Positions 1-9,633 of a stretch of DNA of 64,000 bases are shown here, in pieces; position 1 is the first letter of the stretch; each line of letters starts with the position of its first letter. Both the position numbers and the translations under genes were made by a program. The notes beneath the pieces were generated by a model. The model was not told the origin of the DNA and did not search any database. It was given only the letters and a program-made list of their open reading frames with translations. Source of the stretch: Thiocapsa imhoffii (GTDB taxonomy: Bacteria > Pseudomonadota > Gammaproteobacteria > Chromatiales > Chromatiaceae); contig NZ_NRSD01000013.1 of the NCBI RefSeq assembly GCF_016583985.1, positions 59,187 through 123,186 of the forward strand. The letters run 5' to 3'.

Positions 1-921
1 TTCCAAAACCTCGACATCATTCGCGACCACGACCCCGACTACATCCTGGTCCTGGCCGGCGATCACATCTATAAGATGGACTATGGCGCCATGATCGCGC
101 ATCACGTCGAATCCTCGGCCGACATGACCGTCGGCTGCCTCGAGATGGAGAGCGAGCGCGCACGTGAATTCGGCGTGATGACGATCAATACACAGGGACG
201 AGTGACCGCATTCACCGAGAAACCACGAGAACCCGAATCCATCCCCGAGACCCCGGGTCGCAGTCTGGTCTCGATGGGCATTTATGTCTTCAACCGTGGT
301 TTTCTGTTCGAGCAACTGATCAAGGATGCTGACACGCCACGCTCCTCGCATGATTTCGGCAAGGACATCATTCCCTCGGTGATCGCCAATTATCGGGTCA
401 TGGCCCACCGGTTTCGGGATCCACGCAGCGGCGAACAGGCCTACTGGCGTGACGTCGGCACCCTGGACGCCTTTTGGGAAGCCAACCTTGAACTGATCGG
501 CGTGACACCACCGCTGAGCCTCTATGACAAGAGCTGGCCGATCTGGACCTACCAGGAACAGCTCCCACCCGCGAAGTTCGTCTTCGACGACGAGGATCGT
601 CGCGGCATGGCCGTGGACTCATTGGTCTCTGGCGGCTGCATCATCTCCGGGGCCACCGTTCGCCACTCGCTCCTCTTCTCGAACGTGCGCATCAACTCCT
701 ATACCTCCGTGCAAGATTCCGTCATCCTTCCGGATGTCCTGATCGGGCGCAATTGCACCATCCGTAATGCCGTGATCGACCGCTATTGTCAAATCGACGA
801 AGGCACGGTCATCGGACTGGATCAGGATGCCGACCGGCGTGCCGGCTATTTCGTTAGCGAAGGCGGAGTGACACTGGTCACGCCGGAAATGCTCGGCCAG
901 GATGCCAATCATGTGCGCTGA
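1..921 (+). CDS. glgC: Glucose-1-phosphate adenylyltransferase, C-terminal 306 residues (5' end outside window)
   Basis: This enzyme makes ADP-glucose from glucose-1-phosphate and ATP, the committed step of glycogen synthesis. The reading frame is open from base 1, so roughly the first 115 residues of a usual ~420-residue GlgC are missing. The visible part starts inside the nucleotidyltransferase fold ([11 protein letters not shown], then EFGVM and FTEKP), continues through the [10 protein letters not shown] and YWRDVGT segments typical of GlgC, and ends in the hexapeptide-type left-handed beta-helix ([24 protein letters not shown]). The following gene is unrelated (thiS), so any glycogen operon would lie upstream. 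The family call is firm; allosteric residues at the N-terminus cannot be seen. Confidence 0.96.
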   Translation, partial: FQNLDIIRDHDPDYILVLAGDHIYKMDYGAMIAHHVESSADMTVGCLEMESERAREFGVMTINTQGRVTAFTEKPREPESIPETPGRSLVSMGIYVFNRGFLFEQLIKDADTPRSSHDFGKDIIPSVIANYRVMAHRFRDPRSGEQAYWRDVGTLDAFWEANLELIGVTPPLSLYDKSWPIWTYQEQLPPAKFVFDDEDRRGMAVDSLVSGGCIISGATVRHSLLFSNVRINSYTSVQDSVILPDVLIGRNCTIRNAVIDRYCQIDEGTVIGLDQDADRRAGYFVSEGGVTLVTPEMLGQDANHVR

Positions 922-975
922 CTGACGCGCGGCGCGGCCCTGACCATGAGCGGACAGAGTCCTACTGAATTAACG

Positions 976-1176
976 ATGAAGATCCATTTGAATGGAACCC
1001 CAACCGACGTTGCCGACGCCGTGACCCTGGCCGAGCTGATCCATGCGCTCGATCTCGGAAACCGTCGTCTCGCCATCGAGGTCAACACCGAACTGGTGCC
1101 ACGCAGTCGTTTCGACCAGCATCGCCTAGCGCCTGACGATCGGGTGGAAATCATCCACGCCGTCGGCGGCGGCTGA
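976..1176 (+). CDS. thiS: Sulfur carrier protein ThiS
   Basis: ThiS is the ubiquitin-fold sulfur carrier. Its C-terminal glycine is adenylated and thiocarboxylated, and it donates sulfur to ThiG for the thiazole ring of thiamine. The 66-residue product starts MKIHLNGTP and ends in AVGGG, giving the required C-terminal Gly-Gly. An upstream in-frame ATG at 946 would add ten residues without family support, so I prefer 976. It lies 157 bp before thiG in the same direction, the common gammaproteobacterial thiS-thiG order. No TPP riboswitch sequence (CTGAGA element) is visible between glgC and thiS. Confidence 0.93.
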   Translation: MKIHLNGTPTDVADAVTLAELIHALDLGNRRLAIEVNTELVPRSRFDQHRLAPDDRVEIIHAVGGG

Positions 1177-1333
1177 CCCCGGCGGACACGGCCGCGTCAC
1201 CACGCGGCCCGACCGTCTCGGCAACCGGCGCCACCAGGCGACCGATCCCCCGGACGCGAGACTCGATCGGAAGGGTTCGCGCCCTGAGCGAAGCCGCGCG
1301 TTCATCCGACCCGCCACCAACCGAAGACATGCC

Positions 1334-2131
1334 ATGCCCAACGAGATGCAAACCCCCGACACCTTCTCCATCGCCGGCCGGGACTATCACTCCCGACTCC
1401 TCGTCGGTACCGGAAAGTACCGAGACATGGATGAAACCGCGCGCGCCATCGAAGCGAGCGGGGCGCAGATCGTCACCGTCGCCGTGCGTCGCACCAATCT
1501 CGGGCAAACACCCGGCGAACCCAACATCCTTGATGTCCTGTCGCCCGATCGTTACACCATCCTCCCCAACACCGCCGGCTGCTACGATGCCGAGTCCGCT
1601 GTGCGCACCTGTCGTTTGGCGCGCGAGTTGCTCGATGGCCGCTCACTGGTGAAGCTCGAGGTTCTCGGTGATGAGAAGACGCTCTTTCCCGATGTTCTCG
1701 CCACCCTCAAGGCGGCCGAGGAGTTGGTGAAGGACGGCTTCCAGGTCATGGTTTACACCAACGACGACCCGATCGTGGCGCGTCAGCTCGAGGAGATCGG
1801 CTGTATCGCCGTCATGCCGCTCGCCGCCCCCATCGGCTCTGGGCTGGGCATCCGCAATCCGCTCAACATTCGTACCATCGTCGAGAATGCGCGCGTTCCG
1901 ATCCTGGTTGATGCGGGCGTGGGCACCGCCTCGGATGCGGCAGTCGCCATGGAACTGGGATGCGATGGTGTGTTGATGAACACGGCGATCGCCGCCGCGC
2001 GCGATCCCGTCTTGATGGCGAGCGCGATGCGTAAGGCCGTCGAGGCTGGGCGCGAGGCCTATCGGGCCGGTCGCATGGCACCGAAACGCTTCGCCTCGGC
2101 CTCCTCGCCCATCGAGGGGCTCTTTTTCTGA
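1334..2131 (+). CDS. thiG: Thiazole synthase ThiG
   Basis: ThiG forms the thiazole phosphate of thiamine from deoxyxylulose-5-phosphate, dehydroglycine and ThiS thiocarboxylate in the cytoplasm. The 265-residue TIM-barrel protein has the LLVGTGKY segment near residue 25, the Schiff-base lysine in [11 protein letters not shown] (Lys107), and the phosphate-binding [13 protein letters not shown] and [10 protein letters not shown] loops. Length is normal. An ATG at 1346 is an alternative start. The dehydroglycine source (ThiH or ThiO) is not in the window; thiD and thiE lie about 9-10 kb downstream. Confidence 0.96.
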   Translation: MPNEMQTPDTFSIAGRDYHSRLLVGTGKYRDMDETARAIEASGAQIVTVAVRRTNLGQTPGEPNILDVLSPDRYTILPNTAGCYDAESAVRTCRLARELLDGRSLVKLEVLGDEKTLFPDVLATLKAAEELVKDGFQVMVYTNDDPIVARQLEEIGCIAVMPLAAPIGSGLGIRNPLNIRTIVENARVPILVDAGVGTASDAAVAMELGCDGVLMNTAIAAARDPVLMASAMRKAVEAGREAYRAGRMAPKRFASASSPIEGLFF

Positions 2132-2257
2132 ACCACCGACTGCTTGGAACTTGACGCGACACGCACCGACCTGGAACCGTCAGGGGAACTCGAGACGGCG
2201 GTTACGAGCGCTGCACATCCCACCCCCAGCGCGCGGCCTAGACTTGGATCAAACTGC

Positions 2258-2962
2258 ATGAACCCCTTGCCACACCTGCGCACGCGTCGCCCGATACGCA
2301 GTTTTGTCCTGCGGCAAGGGCGACTGACCCCGGCTCAAAACCGCGCCTGCCAGCGCCTGTGGCCTCAGTATGGCGTGGACTGGGCGCCCGGCGCGGTGCT
2401 CGATCTGGCGAGTCTCTTCGGCAATGCGCACCCAGTCGTGCTGGAGATCGGATTCGGCAATGGCGAATCGCTCGCGACCATGGCCGCTCAGGATCCTGAA
2501 CGGAATTGGCTTGGGATCGAGGTCCACGGGCCCGGTGTGGGTCATCTGCTGCTCGAACTCGAACGGCGCGAACTGAGCAATGTGCGGGTGATTCGGCACG
2601 ATGCGATCGAAGTCTTGTCGCAGGGCATCGCACCCGCGAGCTTGGCCGGCGTTCAACTCTTCTTTCCGGACCCCTGGCCGAAACGCCGGCACCAGAAGCG
2701 TCGCATCCTCAACCCTGAATCGATCGAGCTGATCGCGCGGGCGCTGCGTCCTGGCGGTCTCTTCCATGCCGCAACCGATTGGGAACCCTATGCCGAACAG
2801 ATGCTGGCGCTCTTGAGTCAGTCTTCCGAATTCTTCTCGAATCCTGCTGGCCCGGGCTGCTTTTCCCCACGCCCCCCATCACGACCGCCCACTCGCTTTG
2901 AGCAACGCGGCGAGCGTCTCGGCCACCGGGTCAACGACCTGATCTTTCAACGGCGCGCATGA
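2258..2962 (+). CDS. trmB: tRNA (guanine-N7-)-methyltransferase
   Basis: TrmB methylates N7 of G46 in the variable loop of tRNAs using S-adenosylmethionine. The 234-residue product carries the SAM-binding motif LEIGFGNGES and the family signature FFPDPWPKRRHQKRR, and ends in the usual RxNDLIF-type tail. A TTG at 2144 in the same frame would add 38 residues of low-complexity sequence; the ATG at 2258 gives the standard family length (E. coli 239 residues) and begins before the RxFVLRQGRLT motif. It follows thiG at 126 bp, a frequent neighbour pair in gammaproteobacteria. Confidence 0.95.
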   Translation: MNPLPHLRTRRPIRSFVLRQGRLTPAQNRACQRLWPQYGVDWAPGAVLDLASLFGNAHPVVLEIGFGNGESLATMAAQDPERNWLGIEVHGPGVGHLLLELERRELSNVRVIRHDAIEVLSQGIAPASLAGVQLFFPDPWPKRRHQKRRILNPESIELIARALRPGGLFHAATDWEPYAEQMLALLSQSSEFFSNPAGPGCFSPRPPSRPPTRFEQRGERLGHRVNDLIFQRRA

Positions 2963-2972
2963 AGACACTGCC

Positions 2973-3749
2973 GTGGCGGCGCTGAGACTCGATCGCCTGC
3001 ACTCGCGGTTACTCGAACCACTCGATCTGCTGATCGAGGCCGGTGCCCTACTCTTTTTGAGTGGGGCCTCTGGCTCGGGGAAAAGCCAGTTGCTCCGCGC
3101 GATCGCCGATCTCGACCCCCACACCGGCGAGGTCTGGCTCGGCGACACGCCACGTTCACGCATGCCCCCCGCGCTCTGGCGCCGCCGCGTGGGTCTTCTC
3201 CCGGCCGAAACCTGCTGGTGGGCTGAGGAGGTCGGCGCGCATCTGCCGCTGATGGAACACGCCAGTCAGCATCCGCTAAGTCTGGGGTCGAACACGCGCG
3301 CGTCACCACCGGCGGGCCAACCCATTGGCCGCGTCCTCAAGCACCTCGCCGCCTTCACGCGCCGGAGTCGCCCGCGTCAGAGCGCGACCGGGACGGCACA
3401 TGAACCGGAACCGGCCAGCGCGACGCCGAGCCAGATCATCGATTGGCTGGCGCGGATCGGCTTCGAGCCGGATGTGCTGGGGTGGTCCATTGCACGTCTC
3501 TCGAGCGGCGAGCGCCAACGCTTGGCACTGGTGCGTCTGCTGGCGCAGATGCCCACGGCACTCCTGCTCGATGAGCCCACCGCGAACCTCGATCCCGGCA
3601 ACGGGGCGCGGGTGGAGTCGCTCGTCACCCACTATCGCCAGCAGCAGCAGGTGGCGATCCTGTGGGTCAGCCATGACCCGCTGCAGCGCGCGCGGCTCGG
3701 TGGACGTGCCCTCGCCATTCGCAACGCACGTCTTGAGCCGGTTGCATGA
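2973..3749 (+). CDS. fetA: ABC transporter ATPase of the FetA (YbbL) iron-export family
   Basis: The 258-residue protein is a single-domain ABC ATPase: Walker A SGASGSGKS at residues 30-38, signature LSSGERQ, and Walker B LLLDEPTANLD. The stop codon overlaps the next gene, a UPF0014/FetB permease, as ATGA, and this pairing is what identifies it. FetAB is known in E. coli as an iron exporter that relieves peroxide stress; the substrate here is inferred. The start is GTG, 10 bp after trmB. Residues about 95-150, between Walker A and the signature, are longer than usual and rich in Pro, Ala and Arg, with little resemblance to the family core. Confidence 0.85.
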   Translation: MAALRLDRLHSRLLEPLDLLIEAGALLFLSGASGSGKSQLLRAIADLDPHTGEVWLGDTPRSRMPPALWRRRVGLLPAETCWWAEEVGAHLPLMEHASQHPLSLGSNTRASPPAGQPIGRVLKHLAAFTRRSRPRQSATGTAHEPEPASATPSQIIDWLARIGFEPDVLGWSIARLSSGERQRLALVRLLAQMPTALLLDEPTANLDPGNGARVESLVTHYRQQQQVAILWVSHDPLQRARLGGRALAIRNARLEPVA

Positions 3750-4555
3750 CCCTCATCATCCTGAGCCCATTCGATCTCGCTCTTGCCGCCATCCTCGTGT
3801 TGCTGCTCGCGGGCGTCTCCTGGCGACTCCATCTCGGGGTCGAGCGCCGCCTCCTGATCGCCGCGGCCCGCAGCACCATTCAACTCGTGCTGGTCGGACT
3901 GATCCTCAAGATCCTCTTTGCCCAGACGAGCCTGCCGCTGATTGCGCTGATGGCACTGGTGATGCTTGCGGTCGCCGGATACGAGGTGATGCAGCGTCAA
4001 ACGCGCCGCTATCGTGGCGTCTGGGGGTACGGCATCGGCACCCTCTCGATGTTTCTCTCGGCTTTCACGGTCACCTTACTGGCCTTGACCGTCATCATCG
4101 GGGTCGAGCCCTGGTATCAGCCGCAGTATTTGATTCCCCTCCTCGGCATGCTGCTCGGCAATACCATGAGTGGCATCGCCATCGCTCTCGACAGTCTCAC
4201 GCGTCAAGCATGGGACGCCCGAGGAGTGATCGAGGCGCGACTGCTCGCGGGACAGACCTGGGATCAAGCCATCACCAGCGTGCGCCGAGACGCCCTGCGT
4301 TCCGGCCTGATCCCCATCATCAACGCCATGGCGACCGCCGGACTGGTGAGTCTACCCGGGATGATGACCGGTCAAATCCTGGCCGGCAGCCCACCGATGG
4401 AGGCTGCGAAGTACCAACTCCTCATCATGTTTCTGATCGCCTCGGGGACTGGACTCGGCTCCATGGCTGCCGTTTGGATCGGTTCACGACGCCTCTTCGA
4501 CGAGCGTCAACGACTGCGTCTCGATCGACTCGCCGCCGCCAATCAGTCGGCCTGA
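3746..4555 (+). CDS. fetB: FetB (YbbM/UPF0014) family ABC permease
   Basis: This 269-residue integral membrane protein is the permease partner of the preceding ATPase; its ATG overlaps the fetA stop (ATGA), implying translational coupling. It shows about seven hydrophobic segments, starting with one at residues 5-25, and the UPF0014 hallmarks: ERRLLIAAARSTIQLVLVG near the N-terminus, LGMLLGNTMSGIAIALD in the middle, and SLPGMMTGQILAGSPP, which belongs to the ATPase-contact region. The N-terminus fits the family, so the start is secure. Iron or other metal export is a family-based inference. Confidence 0.88.
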   Translation: MTLIILSPFDLALAAILVLLLAGVSWRLHLGVERRLLIAAARSTIQLVLVGLILKILFAQTSLPLIALMALVMLAVAGYEVMQRQTRRYRGVWGYGIGTLSMFLSAFTVTLLALTVIIGVEPWYQPQYLIPLLGMLLGNTMSGIAIALDSLTRQAWDARGVIEARLLAGQTWDQAITSVRRDALRSGLIPIINAMATAGLVSLPGMMTGQILAGSPPMEAAKYQLLIMFLIASGTGLGSMAAVWIGSRRLFDERQRLRLDRLAAANQSA

Positions 4556-4865
4556 CGCGGGACTCAACCAGCAGACCCCATGCCGGCTCGCGCGGATCGC
4601 GCCAACCTCGAACCACTGCGCCAAGACACCGCGACGCATTGCGCTCGTTCGGGCACAACCAGTGAGTTCAGCCGCATCCGAATCGGATACCAACGAATTC
4701 CCGATTGTTTTACTCAATACTATAAATCCATTTCGCAGCATTCTTTCCTGACACAACATCGGCTAACGTGTCGTTATTGTTGCACCGCACAAAACCGCCG
4801 CGCACGTCGCGCGACGCCCCTAACCGGTGTTCGGCGACCGCGCCGCTTGTCAGGACCATCGAATC
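4556..4865 (+). promoter_or_regulatory. AT-rich region upstream of mqo, probable promoter
   Basis: No gene fits here. The stretch from about 4690 to 4790 is clearly more AT-rich than its surroundings (for example TACTATAAATCC near 4717), which suggests it holds the mqo promoter. I cannot place a convincing -35/-10 pair with normal spacing. The segment between about 4800 and 4865 is GC-rich and unremarkable. Confidence 0.4.
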
Positions 4866-6296
4866 ATGACCGCAACCACTCACTACGACGTCTTGATCGT
4901 CGGAGCCGGCGTGACCGGCACGGCGCTCCTCTACCAACTGGCAACGTTCACTGATCTCACGCGCCTCTGCCTCGTCGAAAAGTACGATAGCGTCGCGAAG
5001 GTCAACTCGCACGCGCACAACAATAGCCAGACGATTCACTGCGGGGATATCGAGACCAACTACACGCTCGAAAAGGCGCGTGCCATTAAGCGCACGGCCT
5101 ACATGATCATCAACTACGCAACGAAATTACCGGCCCGGGAGCGCGACCGTATCATTCATCGCATGCCCAAGATGGTGTTGGGCGTCGGCCCCGAAGAGTG
5201 CCGCGCGATTCGCGACCGCTACGTTCGCTTCAAATCACTCTATCCGCGCATGCAGTTGTTGGAGCGTCAGGACATCGCTGATCTCGAACCCAACGTCGCG
5301 CTGGTTGATGGGACGTGGCGCAAGCAGGAGATCGTCGCCACGGGCACGCCCGACGACTACTGCGCCGTTGATTTCCAGGCCTTGGCCCAGTCGTTCTCAT
5401 CGAACTGCGTGCGCATTGACCGCCACACGAACAAGCAGATCACGCAGTTGTTCTCCACCAAGGTTGAGACGATCCAGCGCGAGGGGGCCGAGTATGCGCT
5501 GGAGACCAACCGCGGCCGCTTGAAGGCCCGAGCCGTGGTGGTCTGTGCTGGCGGTCACTCGCTCCTGATGGCTCAGGAGATGGGGATCGGGTTGGAATAC
5601 TCCTGCATGCCGGTTGCCGGCTCCTTCTATTTCGCACCAGAGGCACTGAACGGTAAGGTCTATACGGTTCAGAACCCGAGCCTCCCGTTCGCCGCCGTGC
5701 ACGGCGATCACGATATCAAGGAACGCGGGAAAACACGCTTTGGACCCACTGCGTTCATGCTGCCCATGCTGGAACGCCACAATCGCCAGACCGTCCGTGA
5801 GTTCTTTCAAGTTCTGCGTTTCGACCGCCAGGTCGCGGCAACCTTTTGGGGGATGCTCAAGGAGCGTGACATCCGTCATTACATCCTCAGGAACCTGCTC
5901 TACGAGGTGCCTGTCCTGAACCGACGTCTGTTTGTCCGTGAGATCCAGAAGATCGTGCCCTCGATCAAGGCATCTGATATCACCTATGCCGAAGGTTTTG
6001 GTGGTTTACGGCCCCAATTGATCGACAAGGAGGCCGGCCAACTGCGCATGGGTGAAGCCAAGATCACCAACAATGCCGGGTTGATCTTCAACATGACGCC
6101 CTCGCCAGGCGGTACCAGTTGTCTCGGGAATGGAGAGACGGATCTGCGGAGCATTGCGGCCCATCTTGGTGCTCGCATTGATGAAGAGGCCTTCACCCGC
6201 GAGTTACTGACCGGCTACGAGGACACCCGGACCCAGGACGACCATCCGCTGACGCACCCAGAAGAGAACATCATCCCCTTAGCCAAGGCGGTTTGA
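4866..6296 (+). CDS. mqo: Malate:quinone oxidoreductase, Helicobacter-type
   Basis: The enzyme oxidises malate to oxaloacetate and passes electrons through FAD to the quinone pool as a peripheral membrane protein. The 476-residue product has the FAD-binding GAGVTG at residues 13-18 and follows the short Mqo form: NSQTIHCGDIETNYT, PVAGSFYF, VYTVQNPSLPFAAVHGD, GFGGLRPQ and NMTPSPGGTSCL. These blocks match the Helicobacter pylori enzyme as I recall it rather than the longer E. coli Mqo. An in-frame upstream ATG at 4827 lacks family support. It is a single gene facing hemE, with its own upstream AT-rich region. With PrpB and SdhCAB it forms quinone-linked C4-acid metabolism. Confidence 0.9.
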   Translation: MTATTHYDVLIVGAGVTGTALLYQLATFTDLTRLCLVEKYDSVAKVNSHAHNNSQTIHCGDIETNYTLEKARAIKRTAYMIINYATKLPARERDRIIHRMPKMVLGVGPEECRAIRDRYVRFKSLYPRMQLLERQDIADLEPNVALVDGTWRKQEIVATGTPDDYCAVDFQALAQSFSSNCVRIDRHTNKQITQLFSTKVETIQREGAEYALETNRGRLKARAVVVCAGGHSLLMAQEMGIGLEYSCMPVAGSFYFAPEALNGKVYTVQNPSLPFAAVHGDHDIKERGKTRFGPTAFMLPMLERHNRQTVREFFQVLRFDRQVAATFWGMLKERDIRHYILRNLLYEVPVLNRRLFVREIQKIVPSIKASDITYAEGFGGLRPQLIDKEAGQLRMGEAKITNNAGLIFNMTPSPGGTSCLGNGETDLRSIAAHLGARIDEEAFTRELLTGYEDTRTQDDHPLTHPEENIIPLAKAV

Positions 6297-6400
6297 ACAA
6301 GAGGCGAGCGACAGTCGCACACCGCGGCGGTCGCGCTCAGGAACGGATCCCGCGGGTTCAGCCACACCGCACCCATCCCTGGAGCTGCCCTGCGCGAAGA

Positions 6401-6425
6401 CCGCCTGTCTGAGCAGATCAGGCGG
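6401..6425. terminator. Hairpin between convergent mqo and hemE
   Basis: CCGCCTG pairs with CAGGCGG across an 11-base loop. It sits in the 169-bp gap between two converging genes, so it could end transcripts from both sides. No T-run follows on either strand. Confidence 0.5.
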
Positions 6426-6465
6426 GGGCTTGTGCGTCCCGAACACCCGCCGGAACGCACGCCTC

Positions 6466-7530
6466 TCAGACGTGATAGGGTCGACTCAGCTCGTGGACGG
6501 CGGCAACCATGGCACCGGCGTGCTCTGGGTTGACGTCCGGCGTGATCCCATGGCCAAGATTGAAGACGTGCCCTGGACCCTTGCCATAACTGGCGAGCAC
6601 CCGTGCAACCTCTTCTCGGATTCGCTCCGGCGAGGCGTAGAGGGCGCAGGGGTCGAGGTTCCCCTGTAACGAGACACGATCGCCGACAAGGCGTCGTGCA
6701 TCGGCAAGGTCGGTGGTCCAATCCACGCCGAGGCCATCACAACCCGTGTCGGCCATGTGATGGAGCCACTGCCCACCATTCTTCGTGAAGAGGATGACTG
6801 GGACGGTGCGCCCCTCCGCCTCGCGCGTGAGGCCCGCAACGACGCGCTGCATGTAAGCCAACGAAAATTCGCGATAATTGGCCGGCGCCAGCGCTCCGCC
6901 CCAGGTGTCGAAAATCATGGTTGCCTGGGCACCGCGGGCGATCTGCGCATTCAGGTAGGCCGTCACGGCATCCGCCGTCTTGGCCAGCAAGGCATGCAGC
7001 AGATCGGGCCGGTCGAACATCATGCCCTTCACATGAGAGAAGTTCTTCGCCCCTCCACCCTCAACCATATAGGTTGCGAGCGTCCAGGGGCTTCCGGAGA
7101 AACCAATCAAGGGCACCCGCCCGGCGAGCGCATTGCGAATCACGGCGACCGCTTCCATGACATAGCCGAGTTCGAGCTCTGGATCCGGCACGGCAATGCG
7201 CTCGACATCCGCTTGCGTGCGCACGGGACGCTCGAAGTGCGGACCCTCACCCTCGGCGAAATAGAGCCCCAAGCCCATCGCATCCGGTACCGTCAGGATG
7301 TCCGAAAAGAGGATCGCCGCATCGAGTGGAAACCGCTCCAGCGGCTGCAAGGTGACCTCGCACGCCAACTCTGGGTTCTTGCACAGATCCATGAAGCTAC
7401 CTGCCTTCGCACGCGTGGCACGATATTCCGGCAGATAACGACCCGCTTGGCGCATCATCCAGACGGGTGTGTAGTCGACAGGTTCACGCAGCACGGCGCG
7501 GAGGAAGGTGTCATTGATCAGTGGCGTCAT
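6466..7530 (-). CDS. hemE: Uroporphyrinogen decarboxylase
   Basis: HemE removes four carboxyl groups from uroporphyrinogen III to give coproporphyrinogen III, the branch towards haem and bacteriochlorophyll. The 354-residue protein has the diagnostic [16 protein letters not shown] block at residues 22-37, the [17 protein letters not shown] segment, DTWGG, and [14 protein letters not shown] near the C-terminus. Length is standard. It is the last gene of a possible minus-strand run (iscA-like, argC, DUF6776-type gene, hemE), with a 149-bp gap before it that could hold its own promoter. Confidence 0.97.
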   Translation of the reverse strand: MTPLINDTFLRAVLREPVDYTPVWMMRQAGRYLPEYRATRAKAGSFMDLCKNPELACEVTLQPLERFPLDAAILFSDILTVPDAMGLGLYFAEGEGPHFERPVRTQADVERIAVPDPELELGYVMEAVAVIRNALAGRVPLIGFSGSPWTLATYMVEGGGAKNFSHVKGMMFDRPDLLHALLAKTADAVTAYLNAQIARGAQATMIFDTWGGALAPANYREFSLAYMQRVVAGLTREAEGRTVPVILFTKNGGQWLHHMADTGCDGLGVDWTTDLADARRLVGDRVSLQGNLDPCALYASPERIREEVARVLASYGKGPGHVFNLGHGITPDVNPEHAGAMVAAVHELSRPYHV

Positions 7531-7679
7531 GAAACAAGACTCAAACAGTCGAGGATGAAACAGCAGGAAGGGTTCGGCTGGTCATTCTACTACGTGTTGG
7601 CACGGAGACGAGGAAACGAAGGACACCGAACCGCGGGGAGAACCGACCGGGATGATTCGCCTCGCTGGATCCTCGTGGG

Positions 7680-8444
7680 TCAGGAATCCTGCGGCGCGAC
7701 GGCTCCGGTCTCGGCGTTGCGCGCGGCCCCCTCGGTCATGAGCACCCAGGGAAAGAATTCAGAGGTCGGAATCAGGTCCGCTTGCTCAGGCTCAACCAGG
7801 ATGACGATCCCGCTCGGTTCGAAATCCAAGGGGAGTGCGAAGGTTCCCGAGAGATTTTGCAGATGCTCCAGTTCGACCGACAGGGTTTCCGGATCCGCCG
7901 CGGGCAACTCATGAAGCGCGAGACGGCTAACGGTCCCATCCGCGTCTCGCCCCTCGACTGTAAAGCTGACATGCCCCCGCGCGGGGCTGGCCCCTGGAAT
8001 CAGTTGTGAGACCGTGAAGCGATACTGGACGCGCTGGTTCGGGGCCTCGACGCTGAGTTGCAGATCATGCGCGCGCAATCCGCCGCGACCGCCATCCTGG
8101 ACCAAGCGCCGCAGATAGGAGATCTCTCTGTTGAGAACGAGTTGCGCATCCTGTGACTGGCGCAGCTGCCCCGTCAGGACCCGCGCGGCTTCTCGATCGA
8201 TCTGGACGTTCCGTTCCAAGATGACACGCTCGCGCCGTTGCACGGCGAGTTCGTCCTGGAGACTCGCCAATGCCGTCAGGGCCGAATCATGTTCAGCCGC
8301 GAGGATCGAAAAGCGCGGCTCAAGCAGCGCCGAGGTCTGCTGGCGACCCAGTTCAAACCCGCCCCAAAAGGCCGCGGCCAAGGCGGCGAGCAGGGCGCCC
8401 GCCGCCAGCAACTGAAAGGCAAGACGGCGTGACGCAATGCTCAT
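7680..8444 (-). CDS. Membrane-anchored coiled-coil protein, DUF6776-type
   Basis: The function is unknown. The 254-residue product has one N-terminal transmembrane helix (about residues 8-33, Leu/Ala-rich), a heptad-like charged region at about 40-115 consistent with a coiled coil, and a C-terminal beta-rich domain with the LIPGASPARGHVSF segment. The layout places the C-terminal part in the periplasm. I prefer the ATG at 8444; an upstream GTG at 8465 is possible. Between argC and hemE, downstream of an iscA-like gene, is a position where many gammaproteobacteria carry a protein of this kind. The family name is from memory of this architecture. Confidence 0.65.
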   Translation of the reverse strand: MSIASRRLAFQLLAAGALLAALAAAFWGGFELGRQQTSALLEPRFSILAAEHDSALTALASLQDELAVQRRERVILERNVQIDREAARVLTGQLRQSQDAQLVLNREISYLRRLVQDGGRGGLRAHDLQLSVEAPNQRVQYRFTVSQLIPGASPARGHVSFTVEGRDADGTVSRLALHELPAADPETLSVELEHLQNLSGTFALPLDFEPSGIVILVEPEQADLIPTSEFFPWVLMTEGAARNAETGAVAPQDS

Positions 8445-8515
8445 GGCATCAGTGCGTGCCGGCACGGATCACGTCCGTGATACCGGTACGGCACGCGCGC
8501 GATCCCGTGCACACA

Positions 8516-9547
8516 TCAGGGGAGGAGCGCCAGCGCGTCGAGGCCGAGCCGCTCTTCCAGGCCGAACATCAGGTTCATGTTTTGGACAGCTTGCCCAGCC
8601 GCTCCCTTGACAAGATTATCGATCACCGATTGGACGATCACGACATCGCTGTTGCGTGGAGAGACCGCCGTGAGCCGGCAGAGGTTGGCGCCCCGCACGG
8701 AGCGAGTATCAGGATGAGAGCCGCCCGGCATGGGGTCGACAAAGGGCTCATTCGCATAGTGGCGTCGATAGAGCTCATCGAGCTCGACATCACGACGCTG
8801 AAGACGCGCGTAGAGCGTCGCTTCGATTCCACGGATCATCGGGAGCAGGTGCGGCACAAAGGTCAGGCGTAGTGGAGCCTCGGCATAGGTCGAGAGATTT
8901 TGCTCGATCTCCGGTGCGTGACGGTGGCCCATTACGCTGTAGGCCTTGAAGCTCTCGCCCACCTCGGCCATCAAAAGCCCGGTCGTGGCCTTACGTCCCG
9001 CCCCACTGACACCTGATTTCACATCGGCAATCAACCAGCCCGGATCGATCACCCCCTCTGCCAATAAGGGCTTGAAGCCGAGCGTGACCGCCGTCGGATA
9101 GCATCCGGGATTGGCCACCAAGCGAGCCGCGCGGATCGCCTCGCGATGGAGTTCAGGCAAGCCATAGACAGCTTCCTCGAGCAGTTCCGGGCAGGCATGT
9201 GGCAAACCGTACCAGGTTTGCCAGAGATCTGGATCCTTCAGCCGGAAATCAGCCGCGAGATCGATCACCCGCACGCCCCGGGTGAGCAGGCCGGGAACCG
9301 CCTCCATCGCGGTGCCGTTTGGTGTTGCGAAGAACACGAGGTCGCACTCGGACAGGGCCGGCGTGTCGGGCGGACTAAAGGTCAGATCCACGCGCCCTCG
9401 AAGATGCGGAAACATCTCAGCGACCGGCATCCCCGCATCGGTGCGTGAGGTGATCACGGCAAGCGACGCTTCAGGGTGGCACGCGAGGATGCGCAACAAT
9501 TCCGCACCCGTATATCCCGTTCCACCAACGATTCCAACCCTGACCAT
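8516..9547 (-). CDS. argC: N-acetyl-gamma-glutamyl-phosphate reductase
   Basis: ArgC reduces N-acetylglutamyl phosphate to the semialdehyde with NADPH, the third step of arginine synthesis. The 343-residue protein begins with a Rossmann motif ([12 protein letters not shown]), has the catalytic cysteine in NPGCYPTAV (Cys149), and the GVSGAGRKA and [10 protein letters not shown] segments of the family. Full length, ATG start. It stands 86 bp after the iscA-like gene, an arrangement shared with other gammaproteobacteria. Confidence 0.97.
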   Translation of the reverse strand: MVRVGIVGGTGYTGAELLRILACHPEASLAVITSRTDAGMPVAEMFPHLRGRVDLTFSPPDTPALSECDLVFFATPNGTAMEAVPGLLTRGVRVIDLAADFRLKDPDLWQTWYGLPHACPELLEEAVYGLPELHREAIRAARLVANPGCYPTAVTLGFKPLLAEGVIDPGWLIADVKSGVSGAGRKATTGLLMAEVGESFKAYSVMGHRHAPEIEQNLSTYAEAPLRLTFVPHLLPMIRGIEATLYARLQRRDVELDELYRRHYANEPFVDPMPGGSHPDTRSVRGANLCRLTAVSPRNSDVVIVQSVIDNLVKGAAGQAVQNMNLMFGLEERLGLDALALLP

Positions 9548-9633
9548 ACTGAACTCAGCTCCAACCGCGTCTCAGATGCGCTTCCTAACCATGATGCTCC
9601 CAAGCAACTCGCCCTAACGGGCGGCAGTCCTGA

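Noticed and set aside
920..1333. TPP riboswitch before thiS or thiG
   Set aside because: The CTGAGA and GGAACCTGA-type elements were not found in either gap; same result upstream of thiD.
3325..4665. 446-codon plus-strand frame across fetA and fetB
   Set aside because: It runs out of frame through two genes with intact motifs; Arg/Ser/Pro-rich translation.
6757..7914. 385-codon open frame antisense to hemE
   Set aside because: It lies over a well-conserved gene, has no recognisable domain and is rich in Arg/His/Gly as expected for a shadow frame of GC-rich coding DNA.
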